DNA of 64,000 bases from Sequoia sempervirens (GCA_007258455.2 VDFB02262648.1:310001-374000), one strand, 5' to 3'; counted from the stretch's first letter, positions 24,546 through 37,670 are shown. A program made the numbers and translations. The notes: generated by a model from the sequence alone, not told the origin.

Positions 24546-24624
24546 AGTGCTAATTTTTACTTAGGAAAAATTATGGAGTCTCAAACTTATTTATGGGTGT
24601 GACAATTTGGCAATGTGGGCTACA

Positions 24625-26229
24625 AAATGGATCTTGTCATAGAAATTTCAACAATTTGTGCTGATCTTAAAATTAAAATGTGATGAATTTATGTGGAATG
24701 TGGAGGATTGGTGGGTGGAGGCTAGTAAAAATGTGAAATTTTTCAGTTCTAACAACTAGCACAATGAAAAATAGCATGCATAGATCATACCAAAAAAAAA
24801 GAGAGAATAAGAATCAGTAATGGATAATTGAATAAAGCTTGTTGTCTCCAAGAAGAAAAATACCACATATATATGGTGTTCATTACCTAACTTGACCTAA
24901 TCAATGTTAATCATTTAATTTGTAATATTATTTACAGTATCCCCATGTTACTACAATTCTGCCAAAGAATTATGACAAGATGAATGCTAGTTCTTCAATA
25001 ATGAAGATATTGTTTCAAGCTAGTTGCAAATTTGCAATGGTTGAAAAAAATCTTTGTTAGAGAGACAAATGAATATCCTAACATTTCCCATGGTTGAATA
25101 GGCTCTGCTACACTTGAAACTGCTAATGCATGCATATCTAGTCAGTCGAATTGTCCAAAGTACTTTTGCAGGAACCAACTTAGTTTTTTTTTGGACAACA
25201 TATGCATTGCATTCAATGAGCACACCTCCCACACCCTCCTATAACCACAGTTTTCAGGGGATTTCTCATGGTAATTTGGAAGTAAATTTTGGAGAAACTC
25301 TTATAAAGAAAGCATGAATTCTTCATAGAGTTGTGTAAACATTTAAAATCCTTATCCCCAGAGCCACTCTACCAAATAGAATAAAATTATAGAAAATGAG
25401 GATATATTTTCCAATTGAAGAATTACTCCAAAATATTACTTGATGAGCCTCCACCAAACACAGCCTCTCTGGAATCCATTTGACTGCAGGCCTGAAATGG
25501 ATGCACAAAAAAATAGACAAACCCACATCAATTACAAAGATGTTCCTTATGAACAAAAAGGAACACAACTAACTCACCAAGGAAAAAACATAATAGCATC
25601 TGGCATGTAATTCTAAGTTAGGTTAACCTAGAGATAAGCTTGTCAAGAAATACTTGTAGCGTGTTGAAATACTTGTAGAAGATATATATCATGTACTTCT
25701 AAGAGATTATTTTGAACACAAACACTTGTGATCCAAAATCAATTATGAGTGTATGGCTATGTTAAGTTTGTCCTCTTTAACAATCAGACAAAATACTCTT
25801 GGCCTTCAACTCACTTATATATAATAAATCCTTATGTCACATTTACATTAACTAATTAACACCATATGATTGTTACTGGTATATTTAAATATTTTGTATC
25901 ACCTCCACTCATTCATGACACATAATGAACATTACATTCTAGCACTCTCCATAATGTTACCTGTGGATCAATCCACTTTCAAGGCTCAATCATATTTTGG
26001 CTTTAAGTATCTGGAATTTGCAAGATCCACACCAATCTAGATAAACATCTCGACTTATATATTAAGACTCAAAAGTCAAATATCACAAAAACAAGTAAAC
26101 AAATAAAGACTCAAATCTTATCAGCGGGGGAAATTTCAAGTTTTACTTTCATGACACAACCAATGTAGAAGAAATAAATACAAAAAGTAGCTCAAAGGGA
26201 TATGAAAGTACAAGTGACATAAGTAACAA
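24625..26229. other. Anonymous AT-rich DNA, no supported gene
   Basis: Short ORFs on both strands have no recognisable domain. The left edge is the border of element A. Confidence 0.35.
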
Positions 26230-28310
26230 CCATGAAAACTGGTGCAGGAGCACCTACACCACAATGTTCATTTTTGGTCAATGAGTGCCTAGTAGGTTTA
26301 TGTTAAGTATTTTTTGTTTATTTTTTCCAATAAGGTCTAAAAAGACCAACCATAATGTAATAAATGTGTTTGTTGAGTCATTTAGGGAAGAAGGTTAATC
26401 TTGCACCTACAAGTGTTTGTAGCCTTTGAAGGAAAATCTTGGAGTTTGTATTAGGGGGTGCAAGGTTTGGGTCTTATGAAGGTGATGAGGCTATTTTCAA
26501 GCCTTTAGTATGATTTTAAGTGTCATAGGTTGCAAATAATGCATAGGTATTTCAATATGTTTGTAAAAGTAATCCAAATAGGTAATTAGGCCTCCAATGG
26601 TCCTAATCTTTCAAAAGTTGTTAAAAGGAAATTATGGGCATTGAGGAGATGGTCCTTGGTTTGAGAATATATTTAAAGGCCTCTTCAAGGCTCGAAGGAG
26701 GTGGGAAGAATCATTGTATTGAATTTACAAGAGGCAATACCACGTTTTCCTGTGCAAAACTTTGTTTTTCACTATTTCCCTAAACTTTGCAGGCTATGTA
26801 CGGAATAGTATGGAACTATAATGATCTAAACTCTTCAGTTTCATGTAGATATAAGTTGTACCTTTCCTTTGAATTCATTTTGAAGATTTAATATTCATTT
26901 TGGAGGAAGTATTCAAAGATTTTCTAAAACTGCCTGTGTAAGGCAGAAAAAAAGCATTGTTTGGGAGTTAATTTAATGGCATAAGCCTTCCACCTACTAT
27001 TAATACTATTTCTCAGTGGTAAGGAAATCTAATATGGTAGGGTAACCTTTTTTATATTTTAGATGCATAAAGGAAACAATTTAGGAGGTTGGGAATGCTG
27101 CCCTTGGGTAGACTGAGTGTATTTTCATGTGGAATAGGGGTGTCCATGAGAGTTTGTAAAGAAACAGTAAAGTAAATGAAATTTTGATGTATTTGTGAAT
27201 TTATGTAGGGTGTATCCATGATGTTTGATGCATTGGATATGCTTCTGGAAGCTGGGATATAGGTGATTCATTAAAACCCTAGGTTAATGCATGATAAAGG
27301 AGGGTTTCATAGAACAGTGATACAGAGGCCTTGAAACTATAAATAAATTGTGGAATCTAATGTTTTGACATATAATAAATGACTTTCCAAGAGTTCATGG
27401 TGATTGGACAAGTCTAAAGAGTGGTTTTTTTGTAAATTAGGGCTAATTTTGTAGCCTTTTGAGCAGGGTCACTCAATGAAACTCTACAATGTTGAAAAAG
27501 AACCTTGTATGAATGATTGGGGGATTGTATCTAATGTTGAGTGGATGCTATGTTGATGTTGTGTTGGTCTTTTTGCAGCCTTCTTGAAAAGATATGCTCT
27601 TTTGTTGATTTTGGTGACTTTGAAGCTATAATGTTAGCTTGTATAAAGGATTGTTTTGAAAATTTGAATCTTGTTAAAGTCTAATTCATTTGGGGTCTGA
27701 TTGTGAGTTCTCCACCCTATTTGCATAAAAAACAATTGAAAAAAATAGTTGTATTAGCGGAACTCAAAAATAGATTATAAGTCAAAGACAACAAACCTTT
27801 AAATGTTATTTATCTAGTGGTTTACATAACTTGTCTATATTTATAAGTCAGACAACTTGTAAAATGTATAATTGTTGGCATGGAAATGAAATTGGATTGT
27901 TGTTGATGTTTGTTATTCTCATGGACAGTTATTGGAGCACTTTCATGGACGATAAAGCTTGTTTGGATAGGACCTGGAGACTTTTAAAAAGGTGAGCAAG
28001 GAATTTGGAGTTTGCTGCAATGAATGTGAGGTCAGTGAGGCCCTTTGTAGTGAATTCAGAGGTAATTTGAAACCCTCATTGTCAAAAGTAAGTTGATAGG
28101 AGACACAAGAATATTCCATTCTCAGTAGGTAAACTTCAAATGAATGTAAGATAGATCTCAAAACAATGACTCATTATATCATCTTCTTTTTGTTATGGTC
28201 TGTACTAAAAGTGACTACTTTCAACAATGTTTTGGCATCTTTGTTTTCATATTTATGTTTTTTTCTTTAAATCAAAAACTAAATTAATATGGGAATGCAC
28301 AATATTATAG
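26230..28310 (+). other. LTR-like sequence with inverted repeat and TATA-like site
   Basis: GGTGCAGGAGCACCTACACC near 26241 is an imperfect palindrome. TATATTTAAAGGCC near 26668 looks like a promoter, followed by LTR-like R/U5 sequence to about 26960. The rest up to the CACTA coding start shows no gene. No paired repeat or target duplication was found, so the assignment is tentative; it could equally be the 5' part of the CACTA element. Confidence 0.25.
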
Positions 28311-31300
28311 ATGGATGAGCGTCAAAGGTTGACTATGGATCAATATCATGCATATGACGAGAGAGTAGCTAATGAGAGGGACATTGACAAATATCCATGT
28401 CCATGTAAAAATTGTCTTGGTGGAAAGGTGAAAAAAAGAAATATGATTTATCGACATATGATAAGATATGGGAATAGTGGTATAAGCCCTTGGACTTACA
28501 ATTATTATGAAGATATGATAAAATGTCATACTGTGAGAGATGAAGAGGCAACAAACATAGATGAAGTGGCACCAAACATAGATGAAGAGGCAAAAATGTT
28601 TGACGAAGGGTTTGAAGTTGATAGAATGTTGAATGAGGGTCTAAACGATGATTGGGCCAAGTCAATGGACGATGCTTTAAAGCCTGTGTATGCTAATTGC
28701 AAGTTAAGTCATTTGACAACAATCCTTCAAATTCTTAACTTGCAAGTGGTGCATGGTTGGACAAATGAGAGTGTAGATCAGTTATTGACATTATTAAGTT
28801 CATTGTTACTAGTTGACTCCACATTGCCATCAAAATGAAGTCAATGTAAAAATAAAATCAGTAAGCTTGGCTTGGGGTATGAAAACATCCACACATGTGT
28901 GAATGGTTGTGTATTATTTCACAAAATTCTAGCAAATGAGAGTGAATGTTCGAAATGTCATGAACCGAGGTATAGACAAGGGTTGAAATCAATTGTGGTT
29001 CCTAGAAAGGTTCTTCGTCACTTTCTAATAATCCCACGATTACTTTGAATGTATAGGTGTAGAGACATTGCTGAACTTATGTAGTGGCATGCCCAAAATA
29101 AGAGCACTAATGGAAAAAAAATGGCATGTGCCTGATTCTAAGACGTGGATGGAATTTGATAATAGATGGCCCAATTTTTCTCAAGATCCTCATAATATAA
29201 GGTTGGGTTTGGCTCTAGATGGGGTGAACCCATTCTCAGATCAAAATTTTGAATGGTCAACTTGGCCAGTGTTTCTAATAAATTATAAGTTGCCTCTATG
29301 GTTAGCAACTAAACCATTTTTCTTAATGTTAGCATTGATTATACTAGGAAAGAAAAGTGTGACTTTAGATACAATAGATGCTTATCTAGAGCCATTATAT
29401 GATGAGCTAATGGAATTGTGGAAAGGAATTGAAGCAATTCAATCTTTAAGGGATGGTCATTCAATCAAATTCACTTTAAGAGCTTCCTTATTGTTTACAA
29501 TTCATGATCTTCCTACATATGGCACATTGTCTAGTCTCTTTGTTCATGGATACCATGGATATCCTGCTTGCAACTTTAAGGATTTTGTGAGGCACTCAAG
29601 AAGTTTGTGTAAGTGTATTTATTGTGGACATCGTGCTTACCTTAAAATGGATCATCCATATCGTCGACAAAAAAAATGTTTCAATGGTAAAGAAGAGAAT
29701 CGTGAAGTGCCATTGCTAAGAACAGGTGATTACATTGTTGAGAATGGACAAAAAAGAATGTCATTAAAAATGATGGGATTTCTGGTAGTAGATATGATCC
29801 ATGTAATGAAAGCAGTGTAAAACGGTTGTGCATATTATATAAGTTGCCATACTTTAAGGATATAGCCATTAGGCATATTGTTGACTTTATGCATACTGAG
29901 AAAAATATAGCTTATGCCATTATAGAAACTCTTTTTGGTGCTCTTGATACTATTTCATCACATGAATACTTTCGAGAAATAAAGATTCGTTGAAATCTTT
30001 GGGTTGAAAAATATAGAAAACCTAGTGCTCCTTATGTCTAGACAAAGGAAGAATGTGCACAATTCTTACAGTTGATGTCTCAGACTTGTTTTCCCATTGG
30101 ATATGTAAGTAGCAACATCAAAATCCAAACTGACATTAATAGCTTAAGAGGCCTCAAGACCCATGACTATCATGTCATAATCGAGAATATTTTTCCTATT
30201 GTGGTAAATATATCAAGTTTGGAAAAGGGGCCCAGATTGGAAATTATAAGGTTGGGCCTAATATTAAAGAGAATGAGTTTACATGTATTATATCCTTCAA
30301 ATTTTGACAGTTTGAGGGAGGAGGTTGTTGAAGTCCTTTGTCTATTGGAACAAGAATTTCCACCATCAATCTTTAGTATTTCTATGCATCTTTTGATACA
30401 TCTGGAATTTGAACTAGAGCATTGTGGCCCAGTAATAATGAGATGGATGTATCCTATAGAATGATATATGAAGGTTTTGAAAAAAATTGTCCATACTAGG
30501 GAAAAACTAGAAGGAAACATTTTTGAGGGATATTCAATGCAAGAGGCCATGGGATTTTGCACAAAATATATGAAGGATTTTAAAAATGTCAATCGACGTG
30601 TATGGGATGATGACGAAGATGAGAGAGTTTCAGGTGAAGTATTAGAAGGAAATGGATGTCGCTTCAAGATATCATATCAAGAAAGAAGTGCAATACATTC
30701 CTTTATTCTTCAAAACACATCTTCATTCGATAAGTGGCATGGGTAAAAAAAATTACACAATAATTTATTTACTCAATTGCATTTACACATTTATATTATT
30801 AATCTTACTATTTGTACGTCATTATCCTATGTAGAAAATATGAAGAAGAGAATCAAACTTGGATGCAACATCGCAAAGGCTCAAATGTTATGATTTGATT
30901 GGAGGTGATTCTTTTCCAAAATTTGAAGAATGGATTGCTAATGCAATCAGTGATGCAAAAGAAAAAGATCAAGATATAACAATAGAGGAAAGTGAGATTT
31001 CACGACCTCAAAATTTATGGGCTATGTGTTTTAGTGGAATGTGGGCCTATGGTAGTCATTTAAGAGTGGAAGAAAAAGACAAAGGAAAGACAAATTGTGA
31101 TTGTGTTGTTGGTGTTGAATTTCTTCATGAAATTGAGAAGAAATTTTATGTTGGATTCATCCAAGAAATTATTCAAGTGAATTTTGGTGAAAATAGTCCT
31201 ATATTATTAAAATGTAAGTGGATCCGACCATCCATAGTACAGTTTGATGAGTATGTATTTGTACGTGCAAATACACGACATTTTTTTATCAAAGACAGAT

Positions 31301-31647
31301 CTAAGTTGTATGTTTCCCCTCTTCAAATTAACCAATCATTTCTATTTGATGATGTAAGAAGTCTAGGTTGGTCATATGTCATTCAAACAGAGTCTCATTT
31401 GAGACAAAAATTCATGGAAGTTGTTGATGTAATGCTTGATGGGCAATATGTTAATTTACAAGAAACATTCGAAGAAGTGGATGAAGACAATGAGGGACTG
31501 TTTGAAGAAGAGATTTTGATTACCAATGAAGAAATTGGGAGAGAGAATGTATTGCATGTCACAAATGAGGATGAGGAAGAAAATCAAGTAGATGTAGACA
31601 TGAGTGATCAAGATTCTAATCTTGTTGGAAATGCAGATGATTATTGA
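28311..31647 (+). pseudogene. TNP2-type CACTA transposase with DUF4218 and DUF4216 parts
   Basis: Domains in order: a transposase-associated N-terminus (CPCKNCLGG, then YRHMIRYG; about 28390-28470); a zinc-binding CVNGCVLFHKIL..CSKC segment (28890-28960); Transposase_21 core (RLGLALDGVNPF at about 29200; LPLWLATKPFFLML; YLEPLYDELMELW; LPTYGTLS; about 29068-29700); a DUF4218 part (SLRGLKTHDYHV near 30142, LLEQEFPP near 30345, HCGPVIMRWMYPIE); and after a likely intron at about 30747-30838 a DUF4216 part (NLWAMCFSGMW, VGFIQEII; 30859-31647). The enzyme would cut element ends in the nucleus. A frameshift in an A-run near 29110, another near 29820 and stops at 28836-28838, 29046-29048 and 30462-30464 show it is dead. 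The start at 28311 is the first in-frame ATG before the N-terminal domain. Confidence 0.85.
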
Positions 31648-33146
31648 TGAGCCCCATTCTATGACCTTTTTATGTAAGACTTTTATGTTGTTTTATAACT
31701 GTTTTATGTTTTAAGGACACAGACCTTCAGACTAATACATGTTTCAAAGATTTAATGTTGAACAAAGTTTCCATATGAATGCAATATGAATATGTTTTCA
31801 TATAAAAATGAGGATTTAATATGAATATGTTTTCATATTTAAATGTTGTATGCAATATGAATGCAATATGAATATGTATACCATCATTGGTTTACTTTGA
31901 CAATGATCTTTTCTTGACAACTCCTCTAGACTATTTATTGCTTTTATATATGTTTTGTATCACTGTCATTGTTCTAGTATCCTTTATAAAAGCCATCATT
32001 GAAGCATTGTTAAACATTGTTTCTATGTTTTCTTTTACACTTTTTTACTAAAATAGCATTATCTTTAGCCTTAATTTATAATATTATTGTATACCATTGA
32101 CTTGTGAATTGCTTTGGCATTGACTACTCACTGCCATGAAATTATTTATCACTGTTGTCTTCATTTATTGGATCTTTCACCCATTATGGCACTCGTTTCC
32201 TCCCTGATATGGTCTTTTTTTCTCTATTCCTTCACTGTTTATAGCAGTAGTATACAATCCTTGATGATTGGTCACTATTTTTTGTCAATGCTCAAGGCAT
32301 CAATACAGCGATTCCCCATTGCAATAGAAGCATTTCCTCATTATATCTACACTATTTTGGCATTACATGTTACTCACACCCTTTGTTTTCTTCACATTCT
32401 TTTTAACAGTGATATCACTGTTATCAGCATTTGTGCTTCTGACTTTATGCACTAGAAATCGCTGTCTCATATGTATCTTTATATACTGTAAGGTCATTGC
32501 TTTTTTTTTGCTTTGATAAAATGTTCTTCATTGTTTTGCATATATCTTGAAGTTCACTGCTGTTTGACTACTTAGTCCTCAAATCATGGTGTTCCTTGCT
32601 TGTAACTCACTGTCCACTCAAACATATTTGTTCTTTTTCATGAAATCTACCCCTTCATGAATGTATTTGGATGTTATGAAAAAATTATTTTGTAACAAAA
32701 CAATAGAAGTAAGAACCACCAAATACCATAGACATTTCTTAGTGATGGTGCTATCACCTAAGCAAAGCATTGGTTTAGTTGTACAAAATGGTTGCCATGC
32801 TACAATTTCATGTCCAGTTAAAATTTGGTAATACATATTTTTTTATTGAGCAATGAATGAAAAAATTATTGATAAATATTTGATGGATTGATTCAAATAC
32901 ATTGCTAAGGTTTTTATGCAACTGGCATTTCTGTAGGGCACCATTATTTAATATCCATTGACTGAAATTCTCACAACATCTAATGACTATTGTTGTTTGC
33001 AGTGCTTTAGACTTCATACATGTTTTAATGATTGTTCATTAAAATTGAGACCTCATAAACTTGTATTTATGCAATTTCTATTACGATTAATTATCTTTGT
33101 ATCATGTTGCTAATTTATACATTATTGTTTTTTTGGACATTAGGAA
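31648..33146 (+). other. Noncoding spacer between the two CACTA genes
   Basis: A local repeat of GCAATATGAATATG and GTTTTCATAT occurs at about 31774-31880. ORFs at 32114-32455 (plus) and 32836-32618 (minus) have biased hydrophobic or Tyr-rich composition and no domain. I see no gene. Confidence 0.5.
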
Positions 33147-33477
33147 ATGAAGAAAAAGAATTTAAGGCGCAAATTAGATGATAGTGATCATAATGTTGAA
33201 ATTCTAGTGACAAATTATGAGCGCTTTCATGAAGAACGTGTGGCCAAGAATAATGAATATTTATCATGTCTTGGTTTGAGTACAAATAGGAAAGTTGTAA
33301 ATCCACTAAGTAGTATATTATTTGTTTAATACTATTTAATGAAATTTTATAGGCAAGAGTTTTATGTATATAAGACATGATATGATATTTTTTTTTGTTT
33401 TACAAGCAAGAAAAAGAGAGCAGAGAAAATGCAAAGAAAAACAAAAATTAAAGATACAGTGTTGCCAGCTCATAGAA

Positions 33478-33482
33478 GCCAA
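33478..33482 (+). repeat. Target site duplication GCCAA (left)
   Basis: GCCAA directly precedes the copia 5' LTR and is repeated exactly at 41840-41844 after the 3' LTR, as produced by retroelement integration. Confidence 0.95.
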
Positions 33483-34738
33483 TGTTGTATGTTGTGGTTG
33501 TGTTGTTGATATGTGGTTGTCATTGATGTCAACACTATTAGCATTATTGTATTGAAGGTTGTATATGTCGAGGGTATTGAGAAAATTGTTAAAGGAAGAG
33601 TTGCAGGTTGCCTGTAGAATAGTGAAGGTCATGAAGGTGTCTTGTTTTGTACGTTGAAGATCAGTTGTTGTGGACTAAAGGGTTTATTTCTGAGAGTATC
33701 TAGTTCATCTACCAAAATTTTTAGAGGTCCGCATGAAGATTTGATCGTGCTATGATCAGTTATGTTATGACATTATTTTTGTGGGTTCCGTTAGTGTTCC
33801 TGATTGAATTTTGTGTTTCTGGTATTTTTTGTTGCTGCAGATGACTCTCTATTAGTTCTTGTTGTTTTTGGATGCTTCTAGATAATTCTCTATCCTTGTT
33901 GTATGTCTGCATTGATCAGTGTGCTCGTGGTCGAAGATTTTTCTCGGTATGTTCGAGTTTTCATGTTCTTGGCCAACATGATGGTTGTAATGCATTACGG
34001 ATCCTTGAAGATTTAAATTTGAATTTTTGGTGCGCTTGAGGATATTTTTTGGGTCACATCATGATATTAGCCAATGGTGTTTGATCCACACTAAAAATTT
34101 ATTAGTAAATTTGGGCCAACATTGAAAATATGTTTTATATATTTTTTTTTTGGCCGACAAGTTGTTGATGTAATTTCATGTTGTAGATATATAAGAGTGA
34201 TTGTTTGAGCAAAGTTAGTCTGTGTATGAAGTGAAGAAAAGCTAGAGAAGAGAAAGTGTGCAAATATTGATCTATTCATTCAATTGTAGAGAAGAGAGAA
34301 GTTTGAGCAAAGTGTGAAGAAAGTTTTTTTTTTGCTTAACTGGAATTGTAATTAGGCTTGTATAGAAGCTATTTTCTTAGTTCATACCCTACGGATCTAA
34401 TCCGTATTGTTGTGTATTGTTGGGTAGTGAGCCCTCTTGTATTTGAGCAGTGAGCGCTAGGAATTGTGCTTGAATGCATGTGCATTCCCATTATTTTTCT
34501 TATATTTTTAACAGGGTATAATATTGTGGACTAACATCCACCATGGTTTTTCCCCTAACAGGGTTTCTACGTAAAAAATCTTGGTGTTCTTTGTGCTTCT
34601 GATGTGTTGATTGTTCATGGTTTACTATTCATTCATCAAATCTGAGATTAAGTTAAGTAAAGTTTGAAAAGTTTAAATATTATGTGATAACTGATTCACC
34701 CCACCCCCTCTCAGTTGTTTGTCCTTGTTTTGCCAACA
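33483..34738 (+). repeat. Copia 5' LTR
   Basis: Begins TGTTGTATGTTG and ends GCCAACA. TATATAA at 34188-34194 marks the promoter. It pairs with the LTR at 40583-41839. Confidence 0.95.
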
Positions 34739-34740
34739 AT

Positions 34741-34752
34741 TGGTATCAGATC
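34741..34752 (+). other. Copia primer binding site
   Basis: TGGTATCAGATC lies two bases after the LTR and differs at one position from the canonical initiator tRNA-Met complement TGGTATCAGAGC. Confidence 0.9.
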
Positions 34753-34793
34753 AAGTTCCTCTAAAGAAGTTTAAGAGCTTGAGGTGATCCAAG

Positions 34794-36954
34794 ATGGCAT
34801 CATACAAGAAGGATAGTCCTAGATTCGATGGAACAAACTACTCATTGTGGAAAGCTGGGATGGAATGTCATTTGAGGCGTATTGGTGAACCCTACTAGAA
34901 GATTACAAAGAATAAATATGTTATTCCTCAGAATGGTTCTTCCACTGCTGATGAGATTAAAGAGGCTAAGAATAATGTCAGGGCTATGGAAACTTTGTTG
35001 AGTGCTCTAACAGATTTGAAAATGGAAAATGTGATAGGTCTGAAGACAGCTCATGACATGTGGACGAAGCTGGAAACTTTGTATGAAGGAGATGTACATG
35101 TGGAGATGGCTAAGCTACAAAGTTTGAAAGGAAAGTATGAAAATTTGAAGATGGGTGAAGATGAAAATATTTCTTCTTTTATGCAAAGAGTAAATGAAAT
35201 AGTGATGGGTATTGTAGACATCGAAAATATCTGATTGATATCACACTTTCATCTACTAACATCGTTTCATCCTGAATCATCCCTCGGTCTAACCAATTAA
35301 TCAAATCCCCTATCTAATTAAATTCATCAATATTCCTCTCTTAATTAAATAAATCACTTTATCTAATTAAGTCACCTCACCTTTCGATAATTAAATTAAT
35401 CATCTTGATCTAGTTATCCCTATTTAATTAAATAATCAATTTATTTGATTAAATCTCTAAAGTCTATCCATTAAATTAAATAAATTAAAACCTTATTTGA
35501 TTTAATCTAACACCATCCCTTTTAATTAAATAAATCAAAATCCTTATTTAATTAGCTTCTTATCATATTACTCTCTTACTTGATTTAAATAAATCCATAA
35601 ATCTAAAGTCAAATAGAAGTCACAATCAAATCTCTCTCATTAAATTAATTAACCCTTGATCAATTTAATCTCATCTCATGTCCCATCCTCTACATAATGC
35701 AAAGCTGCACATGAAAATAGATTTAATTCATTTATTAAATCCTATTTTCCTCACATGGCATCTTTTGGAATATTCTTTCAATTTGAATTCAAAATTCCAA
35801 GTCAACATGTACATCCAACAAGGCATTTAAAACCTCTTACATGTCCTTTGCCTTGAGCCAAGTGGCATTTATTGCATTTTCCCTTCCCTCTTACATGTCA
35901 TTTCAACAAATTTGAATTTCAAATTCATGCATTTATTGCACATTCCCCAAATCTTGCACATCCCCATTCCATTATAGCTACAAGTGGCATCATGCCATTG
36001 GATGAATGTTAGTCCCACATTGCTCAAATTTGGACATTCATCCATCTTGGCATTCTATAAATAAAGAGCTCATATCCTCATTTTATCATCCACAACTTGA
36101 GTAAACTTACTATACTCAAATTCATAGCAATTTTCATCCATTTCATTGAATCATAGCTAGGTTTTTTCAGATTTTAGCTTGGAGCATTCATCAATCTTCA
36201 TCAAAGTGGATCAAATCTCTTCATCAAATCAACATTGCATCATTGGAGTTGGGAAAGGGCCAATTTTCACATCAAATTGGCACCAATTCCCTCAAGAGAT
36301 TAGGAGTTTATATTGCATTAGAATAGGATTTGATTTGTTTTGAGTTTTTTGGTGTTCTTCATCTCATTTCCTTTCTCTCTTGCAATTTAAATAAATTTCC
36401 TGAGGAATCATGTTTCTAACTATGCATTTGATCTAATTTATTAATTGTCTCTTGTGTTTTTGCAGGTTAGGAATCATGGTTCACAGGTATTAGATGTGTC
36501 AGTGGTACCCTGGATGAGGAAGAAATTTTAGCTAAAGTGCTCAGATCATTGTCTCCTTCCTACAAAGAAAAGACTCATGCTATTGAAGAAATCAGATCAT
36601 TGACGAATGTGACAAGGGATACACTGATTGGTAAACTTGTTGCCTTTGAGTTGAGCGAATTTGGTGAATTTGTTCCCAAGACTGAAACTACATTTAAGGC
36701 TACTGTATCTGGAAGAAACAAGCAAAGATATGATCTAGGAGAGAGTTCTAGAAAGACATTCAAGTATGAGGAAGAAATGAAATAGCTTGAAGATGAAGAA
36801 AGAGAGGTAGAAGAGTTGGAAGCATTGATTATAAAGAAATAAGATAGAGGACAAGGCAAGTATAAAGGAAAGTTGCCTATCAAATGTTTTTCTTGCAGTA
36901 AAATCAGTCATTTTGCATCAAGGTGTCTTGAAAGAGTTCCTAGGTCCAAGCCTT
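34794..36954 (+). pseudogene. gag: Copia gag with CCHC zinc knuckle, split by a solo LTR
   Basis: The ATG at 34794 begins a typical copia gag (FDGTNYSLWKAGME; MWTKLETLYEG; LQSLKGKYENLKMGEDE). Coding stops at 35212 where a solo LTR starts and resumes at 36491 in the same frame (GTLDEEEILAKVLRSL). The CCHC knuckle CFSCSKISHFASRC lies near 36887-36928. Stops at 34896-34898 (TGG to TAG in PYWKIT) and after 36782 show decay. The product would package element RNA into cytoplasmic particles. Confidence 0.93.
35208..36490 (+). mobile_element. Solo LTR (35213-36485) with GGTAT target duplication
   Basis: GGTAT at 35208-35212 and 36486-36490 flanks a 1273-bp unit that begins TGTAGACATC and ends GGTTCACA. 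TATAAATA at 36056-36063 is the likely promoter. The first third is a run of TTAATTAAAT-like segments. There is no coding sequence. Its parent family is not otherwise present in the window. It inserted into the copia gag, giving the second nesting level. Confidence 0.92.
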
Positions 36955-37670
36955 ACAAAACTAGATTTCAAAAGAAATGTTATTTTTCTGAAGAAGGTGT
37001 GACTGATGAAGAATCTAATAAAGAAAATGGAAATGAAGATGATTGGGTTTTCATTGCTATCAAGGAAAAGAGTCCAGTGGCTATTGAATCTGCTAAAGTT
37101 TAGAAAGCTCTTGTAGCCTGAATTGAAGAAAAGGATGAGTGGGTCATTGAGAGCAAATGCTCACATCATATGACCGGTGACAAAAGAAAATTTGTAAGTC
37201 TTGAGAAGTATGATGGTGGGGTTGTAAGATTTGGAGATAACAATGCTTGTGTGATTTGTGGTAGAGGATCTATTTTCCTTGGTGGTAAGCATAACACTGA
37301 TTATGTTATTTGTGTTGAAGGCTTGAAGCATAACCTATTGAGTGTTGGAAAAATGGTGGAAAAGGGTTATGATCTTCAGTTCAAAGGTGGAAGATGCAGG
37401 ACACTTGGAAGTTCTAGAAATGTAATTGCTTCAGGTAAAAAGATAAAATGTAATATTTTTCACCTGAATGTTGCTAGTGAAAGTTGTTTAATTGCTCAAG
37501 TAGATGAAAGTTGGTTATGGCATAGGAGGTTGTGTCATGTGAAATTTGATAACATTTTCAAAGTAAGTTATACACAAGCAATAAGAGATCTACCTAAGCT
37601 AGTGAAGCCTGCTAACACAATTTGCAAGGAGTGTCAGATAAGAAAATAGACTAGAGTCTCTTTTCGAAGC
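36955..37670 (+). pseudogene. pol: Copia protease and GAG-pre-integrase region
   Basis: The protease active site that normally reads DSGCSHHMTG is ESKCSHHMTG at about 37150-37179: the catalytic Asp and the Gly are both replaced. The following GLKHNLLSVGK and the HRRLCH...CKEC zinc-binding part of the integrase N-terminus are preserved. An in-frame stop precedes (37102-37103) and another lies at 37647-37649. The loss of the catalytic Asp means this copy could not process its polyprotein even without stops. Confidence 0.88.

Larger units (their letters stand above)
19552..24624 (-). mobile_element. Element A: 5.07-kb TG...CA unit encoding an unknown large protein
   Basis: The plus-strand left border TGTTAGGTCTCA and right border GGGCTACA are defined by comparison with element B (43297-43733) and, on the left, element C (50822). 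Read in the coding (minus) direction it begins TGTAGCCC and ends CCTAACA. Order in that direction: a dyad-repeat array, a coding region of about 3 kb, a TATA-like block near 20522-20529, and a terminal hairpin. No reverse transcriptase, integrase or transposase motif was found, no second LTR lies inside, and the 5-bp flanks (ACTAG, AAATG) do not match. It best fits a giant solo LTR with a gene in its U3 part, or a non-autonomous LTR-like element. A DNA transposon is not excluded. Confidence 0.6.

Noticed and set aside
19552..24624. Helitron explanation for elements A-C (sense 3' end CTAA with upstream hairpin)
   Set aside because: The 5' end lacks TC, insertion is not between A and T in A and C, and no Rep or helicase motif is present; TG...CA borders fit better.
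19552..24624. Short direct terminal repeats in element A (TGTTAGG near both ends, and GTCTCAAA)
   Set aside because: Similarity covers only 20-30 bp and does not extend, so it does not establish a pair of small LTRs.
30170..30667. Minus-strand ORF of 165 codons
   Set aside because: It is antisense to the DUF4218 part of CACTA element 1, which reads sensibly on the plus strand.
32114..32455. 113-codon ORF between the CACTA genes
   Set aside because: Composition is hydrophobic and His/Ser-rich by T-richness, with no family resemblance and no splice context.
36575..36883. Ser-rich minus-strand ORF of 102 codons
   Set aside because: It is antisense to the copia gag and has the composition expected of a shadow frame.
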